Positions 53,065-61,116 of a stretch of 64,000 nucleotides of DNA are shown one piece after another (the first letter of the stretch is position 1; every line of letters starts with the position of its first letter). The notes beneath the pieces are model-generated. The model ran no database searches. It had not been told where the DNA came from and worked only from the letters and a program-made list of their open reading frames with translations. The stretch lies in the NCBI GenBank assembly GCA_002494625.1, contig DACH01000019.1:8579-72578 (forward strand), read 5' to 3'. Origin of the DNA: Archaeoglobus sp. UBA234 (GTDB taxonomy: Archaea; Halobacteriota; Archaeoglobi; Archaeoglobales; Archaeoglobaceae). The translations under genes were made by a program, and so were the position numbers.

Positions 53065-54093
53065 ATGATAAAAATCTCAGAAGAAACGGTAAGGAGAATT
53101 GCTAAAGGAGCTGAAATCTTAGGAAGTGGGGGCGGAGGGCAAACCTATATCTCAGAACTTATGGCACTTCAGACCCTCAAGGAGGATAAAACCACTCACT
53201 TGATTGATGCAGAAAGTGTACCCAACAACGCCTTAGTGCTTTCTGTAGCTATGATGGGCTCCCCTTTAATCCTAAAAGAAAAATTACCCAACGGATTTGA
53301 AGCTAGAAATGTTTTAAAATTACTGGAAAATTATTTTGGAGAAGAAACTTATGCTATCGTTCCAGTTGAGGGGGCAGGTTTAAACTCTTTGACAGCCATA
53401 GTTGCTGGCCTTAATTTAGGAATACCCGTAGTGGATGCTGATGGAATGGGGAGAGCTTTTCCAGAACTCCAAATGACCACTTTCCACATCTACGGGATTT
53501 CAATCACCCCGATGGCAATCTCTGACGAGAAAGGGAATACGATATTCATAGATTCAATTAACAACGAGTATGGAGAGTGGTTTGCAAGGGGTGTTACAAG
53601 ATTGATGGGAGGTCATTCCTGGATATCATGCTATGCGATGACGGGAAAAGAGATGAAGAGGGCAGCAGTAAAAAAAACACTCTCAAAAGCCATGGAGATA
53701 GGAGATATCATTTTGTCTGACACTTCTCCAGAATCGAAGCTGGAAAGGATTTGTGAACTTACTAAAGGAACTGTGCAAAAAGGAAAAGTTGAAAGGGTAA
53801 AGAGAATGAAATTTGAAAGGTTTTATGGAGGAGAGGCTGAGATTGTGGGTGATGAAAGGACTAAGATTATCTTCCAGAACGAATATCTTGTTATGGAAAA
53901 TCAATCGGAAAGAGTTTATGTGCCCGATATCATAACACTGGTTGATATCTATACTTTAAGGCCTATTTCGACTGAAGAGATCAGACCTGGGTTGAACGTT
54001 TACATCCTTACTATACCTTCAGATAAAAAATGGAAAACTAAGAAAGGTTTGGAGGTAGCCGGACCGGAAACATTTGGATTGGATGGAGGTTGA
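53065..54093 (+). CDS. DUF917 (thiohydantoin-desulfurase-type) protein 2
   Basis: A 342-residue paralogue of the protein at 45832-46917, keeping EILGSGGGGQTYISEL and DADGMGRAFPELQMTTFHI but shorter in the C-terminal half. The two differ clearly outside the core, so they probably act on different substrates or form a hetero-complex. ATG 53065 follows GGGGAttgct. It stands alone between the Lrp gene and the convergent AtuA-DUF4387 operon, with no HyuA partner of its own. A TATA-like ttaaaata lies just upstream (about 53043-53050). Confidence 0.84.
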   Translation: MIKISEETVRRIAKGAEILGSGGGGQTYISELMALQTLKEDKTTHLIDAESVPNNALVLSVAMMGSPLILKEKLPNGFEARNVLKLLENYFGEETYAIVPVEGAGLNSLTAIVAGLNLGIPVVDADGMGRAFPELQMTTFHIYGISITPMAISDEKGNTIFIDSINNEYGEWFARGVTRLMGGHSWISCYAMTGKEMKRAAVKKTLSKAMEIGDIILSDTSPESKLERICELTKGTVQKGKVERVKRMKFERFYGGEAEIVGDERTKIIFQNEYLVMENQSERVYVPDIITLVDIYTLRPISTEEIRPGLNVYILTIPSDKKWKTKKGLEVAGPETFGLDGG

Positions 54094-54105
54094 AAAAAGG
54101 AAAAT

Positions 54106-54438
54106 TTACTCAATGTTGTTTAATTCTATTTCTAGATCCAAGAGTGGAGCGTATTGCTGGCTACCGAAGATGTCAGATTCACCAGGACTGCCACTTGGTT
54201 TAAGCCTTCTAATTGTGAACTTAATAGCATTTGCAGGATCAAATTCTACAAAACTGATGATGCGACTGTCAGGGATGCCAAACAACTGTGCAATGGTTTC
54301 TCTATTCAGGGCTCCACTTTGTTTAACCATCCTGTAATTATCCGGGTTACTGAAGATTATGTCGAATGTTATGCTGTTAACGCCCGCATTCTTGCTCCTT
54401 ATCGTTGTAGCCAGCTCAACCAGTCTTTTAACAGCCAT
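54106..54438 (-). CDS. DUF4387-family protein
   Basis: A 110-residue protein with VELATTIRSKNAGVNSITFDIIF and NPDNYRMVKQSGALNRETIAQLFG, the pattern of DUF4387, a small family normally encoded next to AtuA-like (DUF1446) proteins as here. GAGGTG lies six bases before ATG 54438, so the longer open frame is not used. It follows the AtuA-like gene by ten bases. The two probably form one complex. Function is not established. Confidence 0.82.
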   Translation of the reverse strand: MAVKRLVELATTIRSKNAGVNSITFDIIFSNPDNYRMVKQSGALNRETIAQLFGIPDSRIISFVEFDPANAIKFTIRRLKPSGSPGESDIFGSQQYAPLLDLEIELNNIE

Positions 54439-54448
54439 CCAATCACCT

Positions 54449-55795
54449 CTAAACCTCCTCGAAGTGTATCTCAAAAAGTTCAAGCGGGTCTGAAACTGGC
54501 ACCAAGTGGTTAATCATCCATTCATATGCTGGTTTTGTTAGTATCGCCTCATCAGACATCATAGCTGCAGTTCCTGCAGTCCCCTTTATATCTGGCAGTC
54601 TCGCGTAGAAAGTATTTCTTGCAGCTAAGGTTGCAATCTCTTTCGCCTCTTCTGCAGTTTCTGCGACACATTCGACAATCAGGCAGATTTCATGAGGTGA
54701 AGGATTCTTGATCGGCTCTAGGTCTTTCATCACCCCGTTGATGCCATACAAGTGATAATAGATCTGATAGGACTTGTCAGAATATCTTTCTTCAACCTTC
54801 TTCTTAGACCACTCGATAACTTTGTCTATATGCCTGATTAAGTATGGGTCTCTGAATCCAACTATACATATACATCTCTCACCTACTTTCCCTGCACCTT
54901 CAAGCTTAATTTTAAGTTCGCTCTCTATGAACTTAAAGCCCGTCACTCTTGTTCTTCTGTGATCTATCTGTTCATATACACATTCACTCATGTCCAGTAT
55001 GCCACCTGGTACTCTTTCGTAGTACGGATCAACCCTTTCGTACATGCTATGACTAGCTACAGAAGCAACTGTACAGCGCTGTTTTGGATGCATGGGCTCA
55101 ACAATAACTTCACCTTCTTTCACATATCCAATCACACTTTCCTTGCCCATAAAAGGCTCAGCACAGAATGATGCACACTCCAAAACTTTCCCAGCATAAA
55201 ATGCTGTTGCTTTGGATAGACCTTCCCAAATGAGGGGAGCAGCGAAAATTGATGAATCTGAGCTGCGTCCTGCAATTATCACATCTGCACCATTGTCTAA
55301 TGCATGGATTATCGGTTCAGGACCCATTACCGCAACTATCGTATTAGTTCTATCCAATATCTGTGGAGTCAAGTCTTCAAAGCCATCTATCCCTTCAATT
55401 CTCACTTCGTTTAGAATCTGCCTAATTTTGTTTTTATCTTGCTGTGAATATATGTAAGCAAGGTTGAAGTGTAAGTTATTCTCTTTTGCAATCTCCTTGA
55501 TTATCCGTACGAATCGATCAACACCCCTGTTTGTTCCGGTATCTGAAGCGCTCCCTATGATCATGGGGATATCCAGTTCTCTAGATGTTTTGAGGATTAG
55601 CTCCAAATCGTGTTTCTGCCACATTTCAGGACTGCAGGGTTTATCGGCCCCCAAATAAAACGGACCGATATCAGCACTTCCGGAGTCTGCCACGATATAA
55701 TCCGGCTCTTTGCTAACTCCCAACAAAAAGCTACCTTTTTCTAAAGGTGTGAAACCCAGGTGTCCGGTAGGTGACAGTATTTTAACTTCTTTCAA
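54449..55795 (-). CDS. AtuA-like (DUF1446) acyclic-terpene-utilisation-type protein
   Basis: A 448-residue member of the AtuA/DUF1446 family. Features are ILSPTGHLGF, a SGSADIGPFYLG block (about residue 40), GSASDTGTNRGVD and IAGRSSDSSIFAAPL. AtuA was named from a terpene-degradation cluster but its reaction is unknown; relatives occur in many acyl-CoA and dicarboxylate gene clusters, with DUF4387 following. GGAGGTG precedes TTG 55795 by five bases; GTG 55798 is an alternative. Its promoter carries the clearest NrpR-like operator in the window. Confidence 0.84.
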   Translation of the reverse strand: MKEVKILSPTGHLGFTPLEKGSFLLGVSKEPDYIVADSGSADIGPFYLGADKPCSPEMWQKHDLELILKTSRELDIPMIIGSASDTGTNRGVDRFVRIIKEIAKENNLHFNLAYIYSQQDKNKIRQILNEVRIEGIDGFEDLTPQILDRTNTIVAVMGPEPIIHALDNGADVIIAGRSSDSSIFAAPLIWEGLSKATAFYAGKVLECASFCAEPFMGKESVIGYVKEGEVIVEPMHPKQRCTVASVASHSMYERVDPYYERVPGGILDMSECVYEQIDHRRTRVTGFKFIESELKIKLEGAGKVGERCICIVGFRDPYLIRHIDKVIEWSKKKVEERYSDKSYQIYYHLYGINGVMKDLEPIKNPSPHEICLIVECVAETAEEAKEIATLAARNTFYARLPDIKGTAGTAAMMSDEAILTKPAYEWMINHLVPVSDPLELFEIHFEEV

Positions 55796-55847
55796 CACTA
55801 CACCTCCTGTTTACCTTACTTCTAATTGAAAGTTTGTTTGCTTACAG

Positions 55848-55874
55848 TATTTAAATTTTTGGAAGTTAGTTTCC
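55848..55874 (-). promoter_or_regulatory. AtuA promoter with perfect NrpR-type operator
   Basis: On the minus strand GGAA-ACTAAC-TTCC (55874-55861) is followed by AAAAA and TTTAAATA (TATA, about 55855-55848). GGAA-N6-TTCC is the operator described for NrpR of Methanococcus maripaludis. Its position directly before BRE/TATA fits repression by blocking TBP/TFB. An NrpR-domain regulator gene lies 72 bases further out (its 3' end at 55946). Confidence 0.72.
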
Positions 55875-55945
55875 AAAAAAATGAAAAATAAAAAGATAAA
55901 ATATTGAAGATAAATGGAATAAAATGTCCATTTTATTAATGCGAT

Positions 55946-56947
55946 TTATCTTAAAATTTTGTCAGGGGTCTTCATTTTACTTATTTCTATCAATGTGGCA
56001 TTTATGGTCAACTTTACATTCATTCCTTCTTCAATCAATGGAGCAAAGTAATTTCCTCCTCCAAAAACGATTAATCTTCCTTTCCTTGCATCTGTGATGT
56101 CGATTCTCTCAATTTCAGGTGTTATTGCAAAAATCTCGATGATACCATCTATGCCTGCTTTCTTTAATTGGCTTACAGTGCTTTCAATGACATCCGAAAA
56201 GGAAAAAGGAAATCTTTTGATTGCTGCCGTGACATATCCATTGCCCGTTTCTGCAATCTTCCTTACAGAAGTCCACCCCGCTTTAATAAACAACTCACCA
56301 GGGCTTAAAGTAGCTCCATTATGAGTTATCAGCTCAACAAACCCCACGGGTCTTTTATCCATGATCTCATAAACTCCTGCTGCAATTGACTCAACAAATA
56401 CTCCCTTTTTACGGAGTACGCTATCATACACTGTTGTAGAAATACACCCTAATGCTACATGATCCTCAGGCACACTGTATTCTCCAAGACTTTCTTCCTC
56501 GTCAACTATGGCAACTAGTTGTGAGGGGAAGACATTCAAAGATGATACAGAATTAATAATCTCTACAGCCCTTTCAAAATCATCTTTGGATATAACAGCA
56601 ACATTTGCAAGAACAGTTCCTTTGCCAGTCTCAGGGCTAAAAGTGCTGTTTGCTATCATTTTTTCTACCTGAATGGAGGGCATACCGAGCCTCTCATAAA
56701 CCATTATTCTTTTCAGTTGCTCGAGCCCTTCAGGCGTAATAACGCACCCTTTTCTCCCAATTTTGACGATAAATCTGAGTTCTTCCAGCTGACTGAGATG
56801 GTATCTTACAGTTCTAGAATCGACATAAACTTTCTCCTTATGGAGCATTTTGGCTATTTCGATTGAATTGGTCGGTTTTGATGACATGGAAATAATCTTA
56901 AGTATCTCCACTGCGGTTTTCGGAAGGTTGCCGTACTTCTGCATCAT
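55946..56947 (-). CDS. nrpR: NrpR-domain transcriptional regulator
   Basis: A 333-residue regulator with an N-terminal winged helix (about residues 8-75; VYVDSRTVRYHLSQLEEL is the recognition part) and one NrpR (DUF128) ligand domain (about 95-330, with GTVLANVAVISKDDFERAV and TITHNGATLSPGELF-type blocks). NrpR in methanogens represses nitrogen-assimilation genes and is released by 2-oxoglutarate. Methanococcus NrpR carries two such domains; this one has a single domain. Its genomic setting among catabolic genes with matching operators points to a pathway-specific role. The ligand could be 2-oxoglutarate or a related dicarboxylate. Confidence 0.85.
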   Translation of the reverse strand: MMQKYGNLPKTAVEILKIISMSSKPTNSIEIAKMLHKEKVYVDSRTVRYHLSQLEELRFIVKIGRKGCVITPEGLEQLKRIMVYERLGMPSIQVEKMIANSTFSPETGKGTVLANVAVISKDDFERAVEIINSVSSLNVFPSQLVAIVDEEESLGEYSVPEDHVALGCISTTVYDSVLRKKGVFVESIAAGVYEIMDKRPVGFVELITHNGATLSPGELFIKAGWTSVRKIAETGNGYVTAAIKRFPFSFSDVIESTVSQLKKAGIDGIIEIFAITPEIERIDITDARKGRLIVFGGGNYFAPLIEEGMNVKLTINATLIEISKMKTPDKILR

Positions 56948-57031
56948 TATCTGTTTTTGGTCTTTTACTATTAAAATTTTATTAAGGATTTACAATTCCA
57001 GTAGTATCACATTACCATGAATTCAATTAAT

Positions 57032-57060
57032 GGAAGTCAATTACCAAAAAGTTTTAATAT
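57032..57060 (+). promoter_or_regulatory. Promoter of the TRAP-type operon with NrpR-like operator
   Basis: GGAA-GTCAAT-TACC (57032-57045; one mismatch to GGAA-N6-TTCC) is followed by AAAAA and the TATA-like gttttaatat (57051-57060), the same order and spacing as at AtuA. The transcription start would be near 57080, before the small ORF at 57108. The site is also 85 bases upstream of the divergent nrpR gene and could act on both. Confidence 0.58.
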
Positions 57061-57107
57061 TATCAATGATGTATAATGTTGAATCTGACATCACTGGAGG
57101 TGGTAGG

Positions 57108-57245
57108 ATGTGTGAAACTCGAATGGACTGCTACATTGAAGGAGAAATTCTTGTAGAAATTGGCAAGAGAGTACCGCACACGGATTTCAGTGGTGCCAAA
57201 CGCCATCTCACTGTTCTGGAGGTGAGAGATTGGACACCCTTTTAG
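57108..57245 (+). CDS. 45-residue MCE-starting protein
   Basis: ATG 57108 follows GGAGGTGG by four bases. The 45-residue product starts MCETRMDCYIEGE and ends LTVLEVRDWTPF; two Cys are near the N-terminus. The MCE start and small beta-rich pattern recall CooT-like proteins (small metal-binding family), but the similarity is weak. Its end overlaps the TRAP permease gene by 16 bases, so it belongs to the same operon. Function unknown. Confidence 0.55.
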   Translation: MCETRMDCYIEGEILVEIGKRVPHTDFSGAKRHLTVLEVRDWTPF

Positions 57246-58609
57246 GAGTTCCTCTACCGATACTGTACATAGCGGTATTGCTGGTAGTAATTGCCATACT
57301 ATTCGTTGTCTTCAGGCGGCCGATATACGAAGTGATGGCTCTGTCGTACATTCTTCTGATAGTGTTCAGTGGGAGGTTCGACATATTCCTAAAGTATCTG
57401 ATAAAGCCCTCTACCAGTACCCTATTCTATGCAATCGTCGGGTTTCTTCTGCTTGCTCATGTCTTCGGAGAGACCAAGGTTATTGATAGGATAATAGGGA
57501 TAATCCTGGCAGCTGTTGGCAGATTTAGAGGTGGTGCTGGATACGTTAGCCTTTTCGGTAGTACATTCATGGCATCTCTCTCTGGATCAGGTCCGGGTAA
57601 TGTGGCCTCAACAGGAGTCTTCACGATCCCATCTATGATTCGCACAGGCTTTCCGAGACACCTTGCAGCCTCTGTTGAAATGGCATCAAGTGCCATGGGA
57701 CCCATGATCCCTCCTTCGGGAACAATCTTGCTTGCTTTCGGAGTGCTTGACGCGTTGTATCCAGATATGTTTTCTCTTTCTGAGTTCTGGCTGGTAGTGT
57801 GGGGAATTGGAATTTGGTTCGTTCTACAGAGGTTGATTACCTTAGTCTCAATGACCTACGTATATGACGTGAAGCCAATACCCAAGGAAGAACTCCCGTC
57901 CTTGAAAGAGTCGCTGAAGAATAGCTGGTATGTCTTGATACTACCTATAATGATATTCTTGCCCTTCCTGATAGATGCCACTATGAAAGATCTCATAATA
58001 GGCAGAATAGGGGCTGACGGAGCCAAGGCGTTCTCCAAGACTGTGCTGTTCTTCACACCACCCGTCACAATGGCCTACGCAATTCTGATTTCGCGATCAG
58101 CACTATCTGAAGGTGGTCTTTTCAATAACATTGCAAGAATGTTTAAGAACTCGTACCACAGTGTTGTACCGGTTTCACTTACAGTCTACTTCGCGTACTC
58201 CATCGCCTATGTATTCAAAGAGCTGGAGCTGGGACAGGCTGTGAATGCTGCTATAGAGCCATTGAATCTCAGCATCATAGCCCTTGTACTTCTGATAATC
58301 TTTTTGGGTGTTGTACTAGGAATGGTTCTTCCTGGTAGTTCTCAGATAGCAATACTTGGTCCAACGCTTGTTACACTGCTGGTTGCAACTGGAATGAGTC
58401 CAATTGTGGCTGCAGGAATCTTACCGGCTCTTACAGGCGCCCTAGAAGGCATGACTCCGCCATTAGCATTGTGCATGTATGTGGCTATGGGAATAGCTGG
58501 ATCAGGATTTAAAGAGACGACAAAGATAACTCTCGTGTGGGTTGGTGCCCATGTCATCGTACTATTACTACTGCTTTTGGGCCTTCTGCCAATTGCTTTC
58601 GCAGGATAA
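57230..58609 (+). CDS. TRAP-type large permease subunit (DctM-like)
   Basis: A 459-residue membrane protein with about twelve helices and the TRAP large-subunit hallmarks SGSGPGNVASTGVFTIPSM and EMASSAMGPMIPPSGTILLAF, with a second-half GMVLPGSSQIAILGPTL. TRAP transporters use a sodium gradient and normally need a periplasmic binding protein (DctP or TAXI) and a small DctQ subunit. Neither is in the window apart from an 82-residue protein downstream. TTG 57230 follows GGAGGTG by five bases. Substrate probably a carboxylate. Confidence 0.85.
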   Translation: MDTLLGVPLPILYIAVLLVVIAILFVVFRRPIYEVMALSYILLIVFSGRFDIFLKYLIKPSTSTLFYAIVGFLLLAHVFGETKVIDRIIGIILAAVGRFRGGAGYVSLFGSTFMASLSGSGPGNVASTGVFTIPSMIRTGFPRHLAASVEMASSAMGPMIPPSGTILLAFGVLDALYPDMFSLSEFWLVVWGIGIWFVLQRLITLVSMTYVYDVKPIPKEELPSLKESLKNSWYVLILPIMIFLPFLIDATMKDLIIGRIGADGAKAFSKTVLFFTPPVTMAYAILISRSALSEGGLFNNIARMFKNSYHSVVPVSLTVYFAYSIAYVFKELELGQAVNAAIEPLNLSIIALVLLIIFLGVVLGMVLPGSSQIAILGPTLVTLLVATGMSPIVAAGILPALTGALEGMTPPLALCMYVAMGIAGSGFKETTKITLVWVGAHVIVLLLLLLGLLPIAFAG

Positions 58610-58621
58610 AGAGGTGATATC

Positions 58622-58870
58622 GTGAAAGAGAATACAGAAGAAATTGTAAAAGGAATTTTTGGGACACTCCTTGGGATTTCGATGATTTCTGGATTGCTGG
58701 TGTTTCTCATGATACTTACCGCCTTCGTAGTAGGTGGAGAGCAGGGGGCATCTATCGCCACATTTGCATGGAAGCAGGTTGTTCCGATATCTATTCAGAT
58801 TGCGACTGCTGGAGTAATTGTAGGATTCTCGATATTCTACATTCGAGGCGAGCACACATTACAAATTTAA
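58622..58870 (+). CDS. Small two-helix membrane protein, possible TRAP accessory subunit
   Basis: An 82-residue protein with two hydrophobic segments (about residues 14-38 and 51-73). It starts with GTG 12 bases after the TRAP permease stop, behind GAGGTGAT, so it is cotranscribed. DctQ subunits usually have four helices and about 150-180 residues; this is half that. It could be a reduced DctQ or an unrelated helper. No family recognised. Confidence 0.65.
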   Translation: MKENTEEIVKGIFGTLLGISMISGLLVFLMILTAFVVGGEQGASIATFAWKQVVPISIQIATAGVIVGFSIFYIRGEHTLQI

Positions 58871-59094
58871 ATTTTAATTTTTATTTTTTAATGATATTGA
58901 TATCTATTCTTGGGAAGTGGGATTTCTCAGACAAATCATCTTTAACAATAAATTTGTCAATTTGAGCTTAAAAGCCCTAAGGTTCCAGAAGTATTTTGAC
59001 TCAGTTGAGCTGACAGCAAACACTTAAACTTTAAAACCTATCGAACGATAAATGAAAAAATAGTTAAGAAGCAATATAGCTTTTGAAAGCCTTG

Positions 59095-59964
59095 TCAGCG
59101 CATGATTTTTCTTACGGTGTCAACCACATCGTGAAGTGACTGTGCAACTATAACTCCTGCATCTCTCAATGCTTCTATCTTGGACTCTGCTGTCCCTTTA
59201 CCACCTTCGATGATCGCTCCAGCATGACCCATTCTTTTGCCTAAGGGGGCAGTAATTCCTGCAATGTATCCGATAACAGGCTTGCTCATTTTTGTTGCGA
59301 TGTATTCTGCTGCCTCTTCTTCAGCACTTCCTCCGATCTCACCTATGAGCAGAACCGCATCAGTTTCATCATCTTCTTCAAACATCGGGAGAATGTCCCT
59401 GAAAGTCAGTCCTGGCATTGGGTCTCCGCCTATTCCGACGACCGTTGACTGTCCAATTCCTGCCCTGGTAAGATTTTCAGAAATCTGGTAGGTAAGTGTT
59501 CCACTTCTCGAAACTATCCCCAACCTTCCGGGAGCAAAGCTCCTGTCTGGAAGTAGACCCACCTTTGATTTTTCAGGACTAATAGCTCCAGGGCAGTTCG
59601 GTCCAAGAAGCATAGTTTTGGAGCTTTCAAGCCTATGGTGAATCTTCATTTCGTCGTAAAGCGGAATTCCCTCAGTGATGCAGACCACCAGATCGAGTCC
59701 AGAATCTATTGCTTCAAGAACTGCATCATATGCAAATCTGGCAGGTACATAAATTATTGACGTATTTGCCCCTGTCTCTTCAACGGCCTCCTCCACTGTG
59801 TTGAAAACAGGAACTCCAAAAACATCTTCTCCACCCTTCCCTGGAGAGACCCCACCGACGATCTTTGTTCCGTAATCAAGCATTCGTTTTGTCTGAAATC
59901 TCCCCTGAAACCCAGTAATTCCCTGAACTATTACTTCTGTAGTCTCATCAATCAGTATTGCCAT
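59095..59964 (-). CDS. sucD: Succinate-CoA ligase alpha subunit
   Basis: The 289-residue alpha subunit, with the CoA-binding N-domain ([31 protein letters not shown]), [17 protein letters not shown] and the phosphohistidine region near [18 protein letters not shown] (active-site His about 246). It starts right after the sucC stop. With SucC it interconverts succinyl-CoA and succinate with ATP. Coupling to a glutaryl-CoA-dehydrogenase-type gene suggests it may instead or also act on glutarate or another dicarboxylate. Confidence 0.94.
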   Translation of the reverse strand: MAILIDETTEVIVQGITGFQGRFQTKRMLDYGTKIVGGVSPGKGGEDVFGVPVFNTVEEAVEETGANTSIIYVPARFAYDAVLEAIDSGLDLVVCITEGIPLYDEMKIHHRLESSKTMLLGPNCPGAISPEKSKVGLLPDRSFAPGRLGIVSRSGTLTYQISENLTRAGIGQSTVVGIGGDPMPGLTFRDILPMFEEDDETDAVLLIGEIGGSAEEEAAEYIATKMSKPVIGYIAGITAPLGKRMGHAGAIIEGGKGTAESKIEALRDAGVIVAQSLHDVVDTVRKIMR

Positions 59965-61116
59965 TCAGACGCCTCCAGCAATTTCAACAGCTTTTTTAGC
60001 TCCCTCTTCAATACTATCAACCAGATGTATCTCAGCTCCTGACTTTTCTGCATATTCTCTGAGTAGTTGCTTTCCGAGTTCCTCGTTTGTTCCCACCAGT
60101 TTAATGACATGCGGAACCCTGTTAAAATTTTGCATAGCTAGGATTATCCCCTCAGCCACTTTCTCACACCTCGTAATTTCGGCGAAGATGTTTACGAAAA
60201 CGACCTTCACATTCTCATCCTTAAGAACTTGCTCCAGACACGTCTTCATTTTCTGAGGATCAGCCAAGCCCCCTCCTGTATCGAGGAAGTTTGCTGGCTC
60301 GCCCCCCATGAGCTTTACCAAGTCCATTGTCGCCATGGCCAGTCCGGCGCCGTTGGCTATAATCCCTATATCTCCCCCAATTCTGACATAGTTTAGCCCA
60401 TTCAGTATTGCTTCCCTTTCGAGTTCATCAACCTCTGTCGCATCTCTGAGTTTTAACAGCTCAGGGTGACGGTAAAGGGAGTTGTCATCGACGTTTAACC
60501 TTGCATCTGCAGCAATGAATCCGGTATCTGTCAGAACAAGGGGATTTATTTCAGTAAGCTCAGCTTCGAATTTGAGGGCTATTCTGCAAAGGTTTTTGAT
60601 TATTTTCAAAAGCTCTGAAATCTCGGAACTGCTGAATTCTGCTCTAAACAGCGTTTTTCTCACCTGATAATCCTGCAAACCCCAAAGAGGATCGAAGTAA
60701 ATCTTCAGCATCTCTTCAGGATATTTTTCTGCGATCTCCTCCACATTCATTCCGCCCTTTCTGCTCAGAATCAATGCGGGTCTCTTTCTACTTTTATCTA
60801 TCACATAGCCGACGTAGTACTCCTCTTTTATATTCAGTGCCTCCTCAACGAGAACCTTTTCAACTTTATGACCTTTGATGTAGCTTCCAATAAGCTCCTT
60901 TGCAATCCTCTCAGCATCATCGGGATTCTCTGCTTTTTTTATTCCTCCAGCCTTCCCCCTGCCACCAACAAGAACCTGTGCCTTTACAACAACCTCTCCA
61001 CCAAGCTCTTCAGCTATCTCTCTCGCCTCTCCAGGGGTTTCAGCAAGTCTCCCTCTTGGAACCGGTATGCCGTGCTCTGAGAAAATTTTCTTTGCCTGAT
61101 ACTCATGAAGCCTCAC
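59965..61116 (-). CDS. sucC: Succinate-CoA ligase beta subunit
   Basis: The 383-residue ATP-grasp beta subunit: RLHEYQAKKIFSEHGIPVPRG, KAQVLVGGRGKAGGIK, EINPLVLTD with metal ligands and NGAGLAMATMDLVKLMGGEPANFLDTGGG near residue 260. GTG start overlaps the last bases of the acyl-CoA dehydrogenase gene (GTGA), so the three genes form one operon. It binds nucleotide and the dicarboxylate in the SucCD heterodimer. Confidence 0.94.
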   Translation of the reverse strand: MRLHEYQAKKIFSEHGIPVPRGRLAETPGEAREIAEELGGEVVVKAQVLVGGRGKAGGIKKAENPDDAERIAKELIGSYIKGHKVEKVLVEEALNIKEEYYVGYVIDKSRKRPALILSRKGGMNVEEIAEKYPEEMLKIYFDPLWGLQDYQVRKTLFRAEFSSSEISELLKIIKNLCRIALKFEAELTEINPLVLTDTGFIAADARLNVDDNSLYRHPELLKLRDATEVDELEREAILNGLNYVRIGGDIGIIANGAGLAMATMDLVKLMGGEPANFLDTGGGLADPQKMKTCLEQVLKDENVKVVFVNIFAEITRCEKVAEGIILAMQNFNRVPHVIKLVGTNEELGKQLLREYAEKSGAEIHLVDSIEEGAKKAVEIAGGV

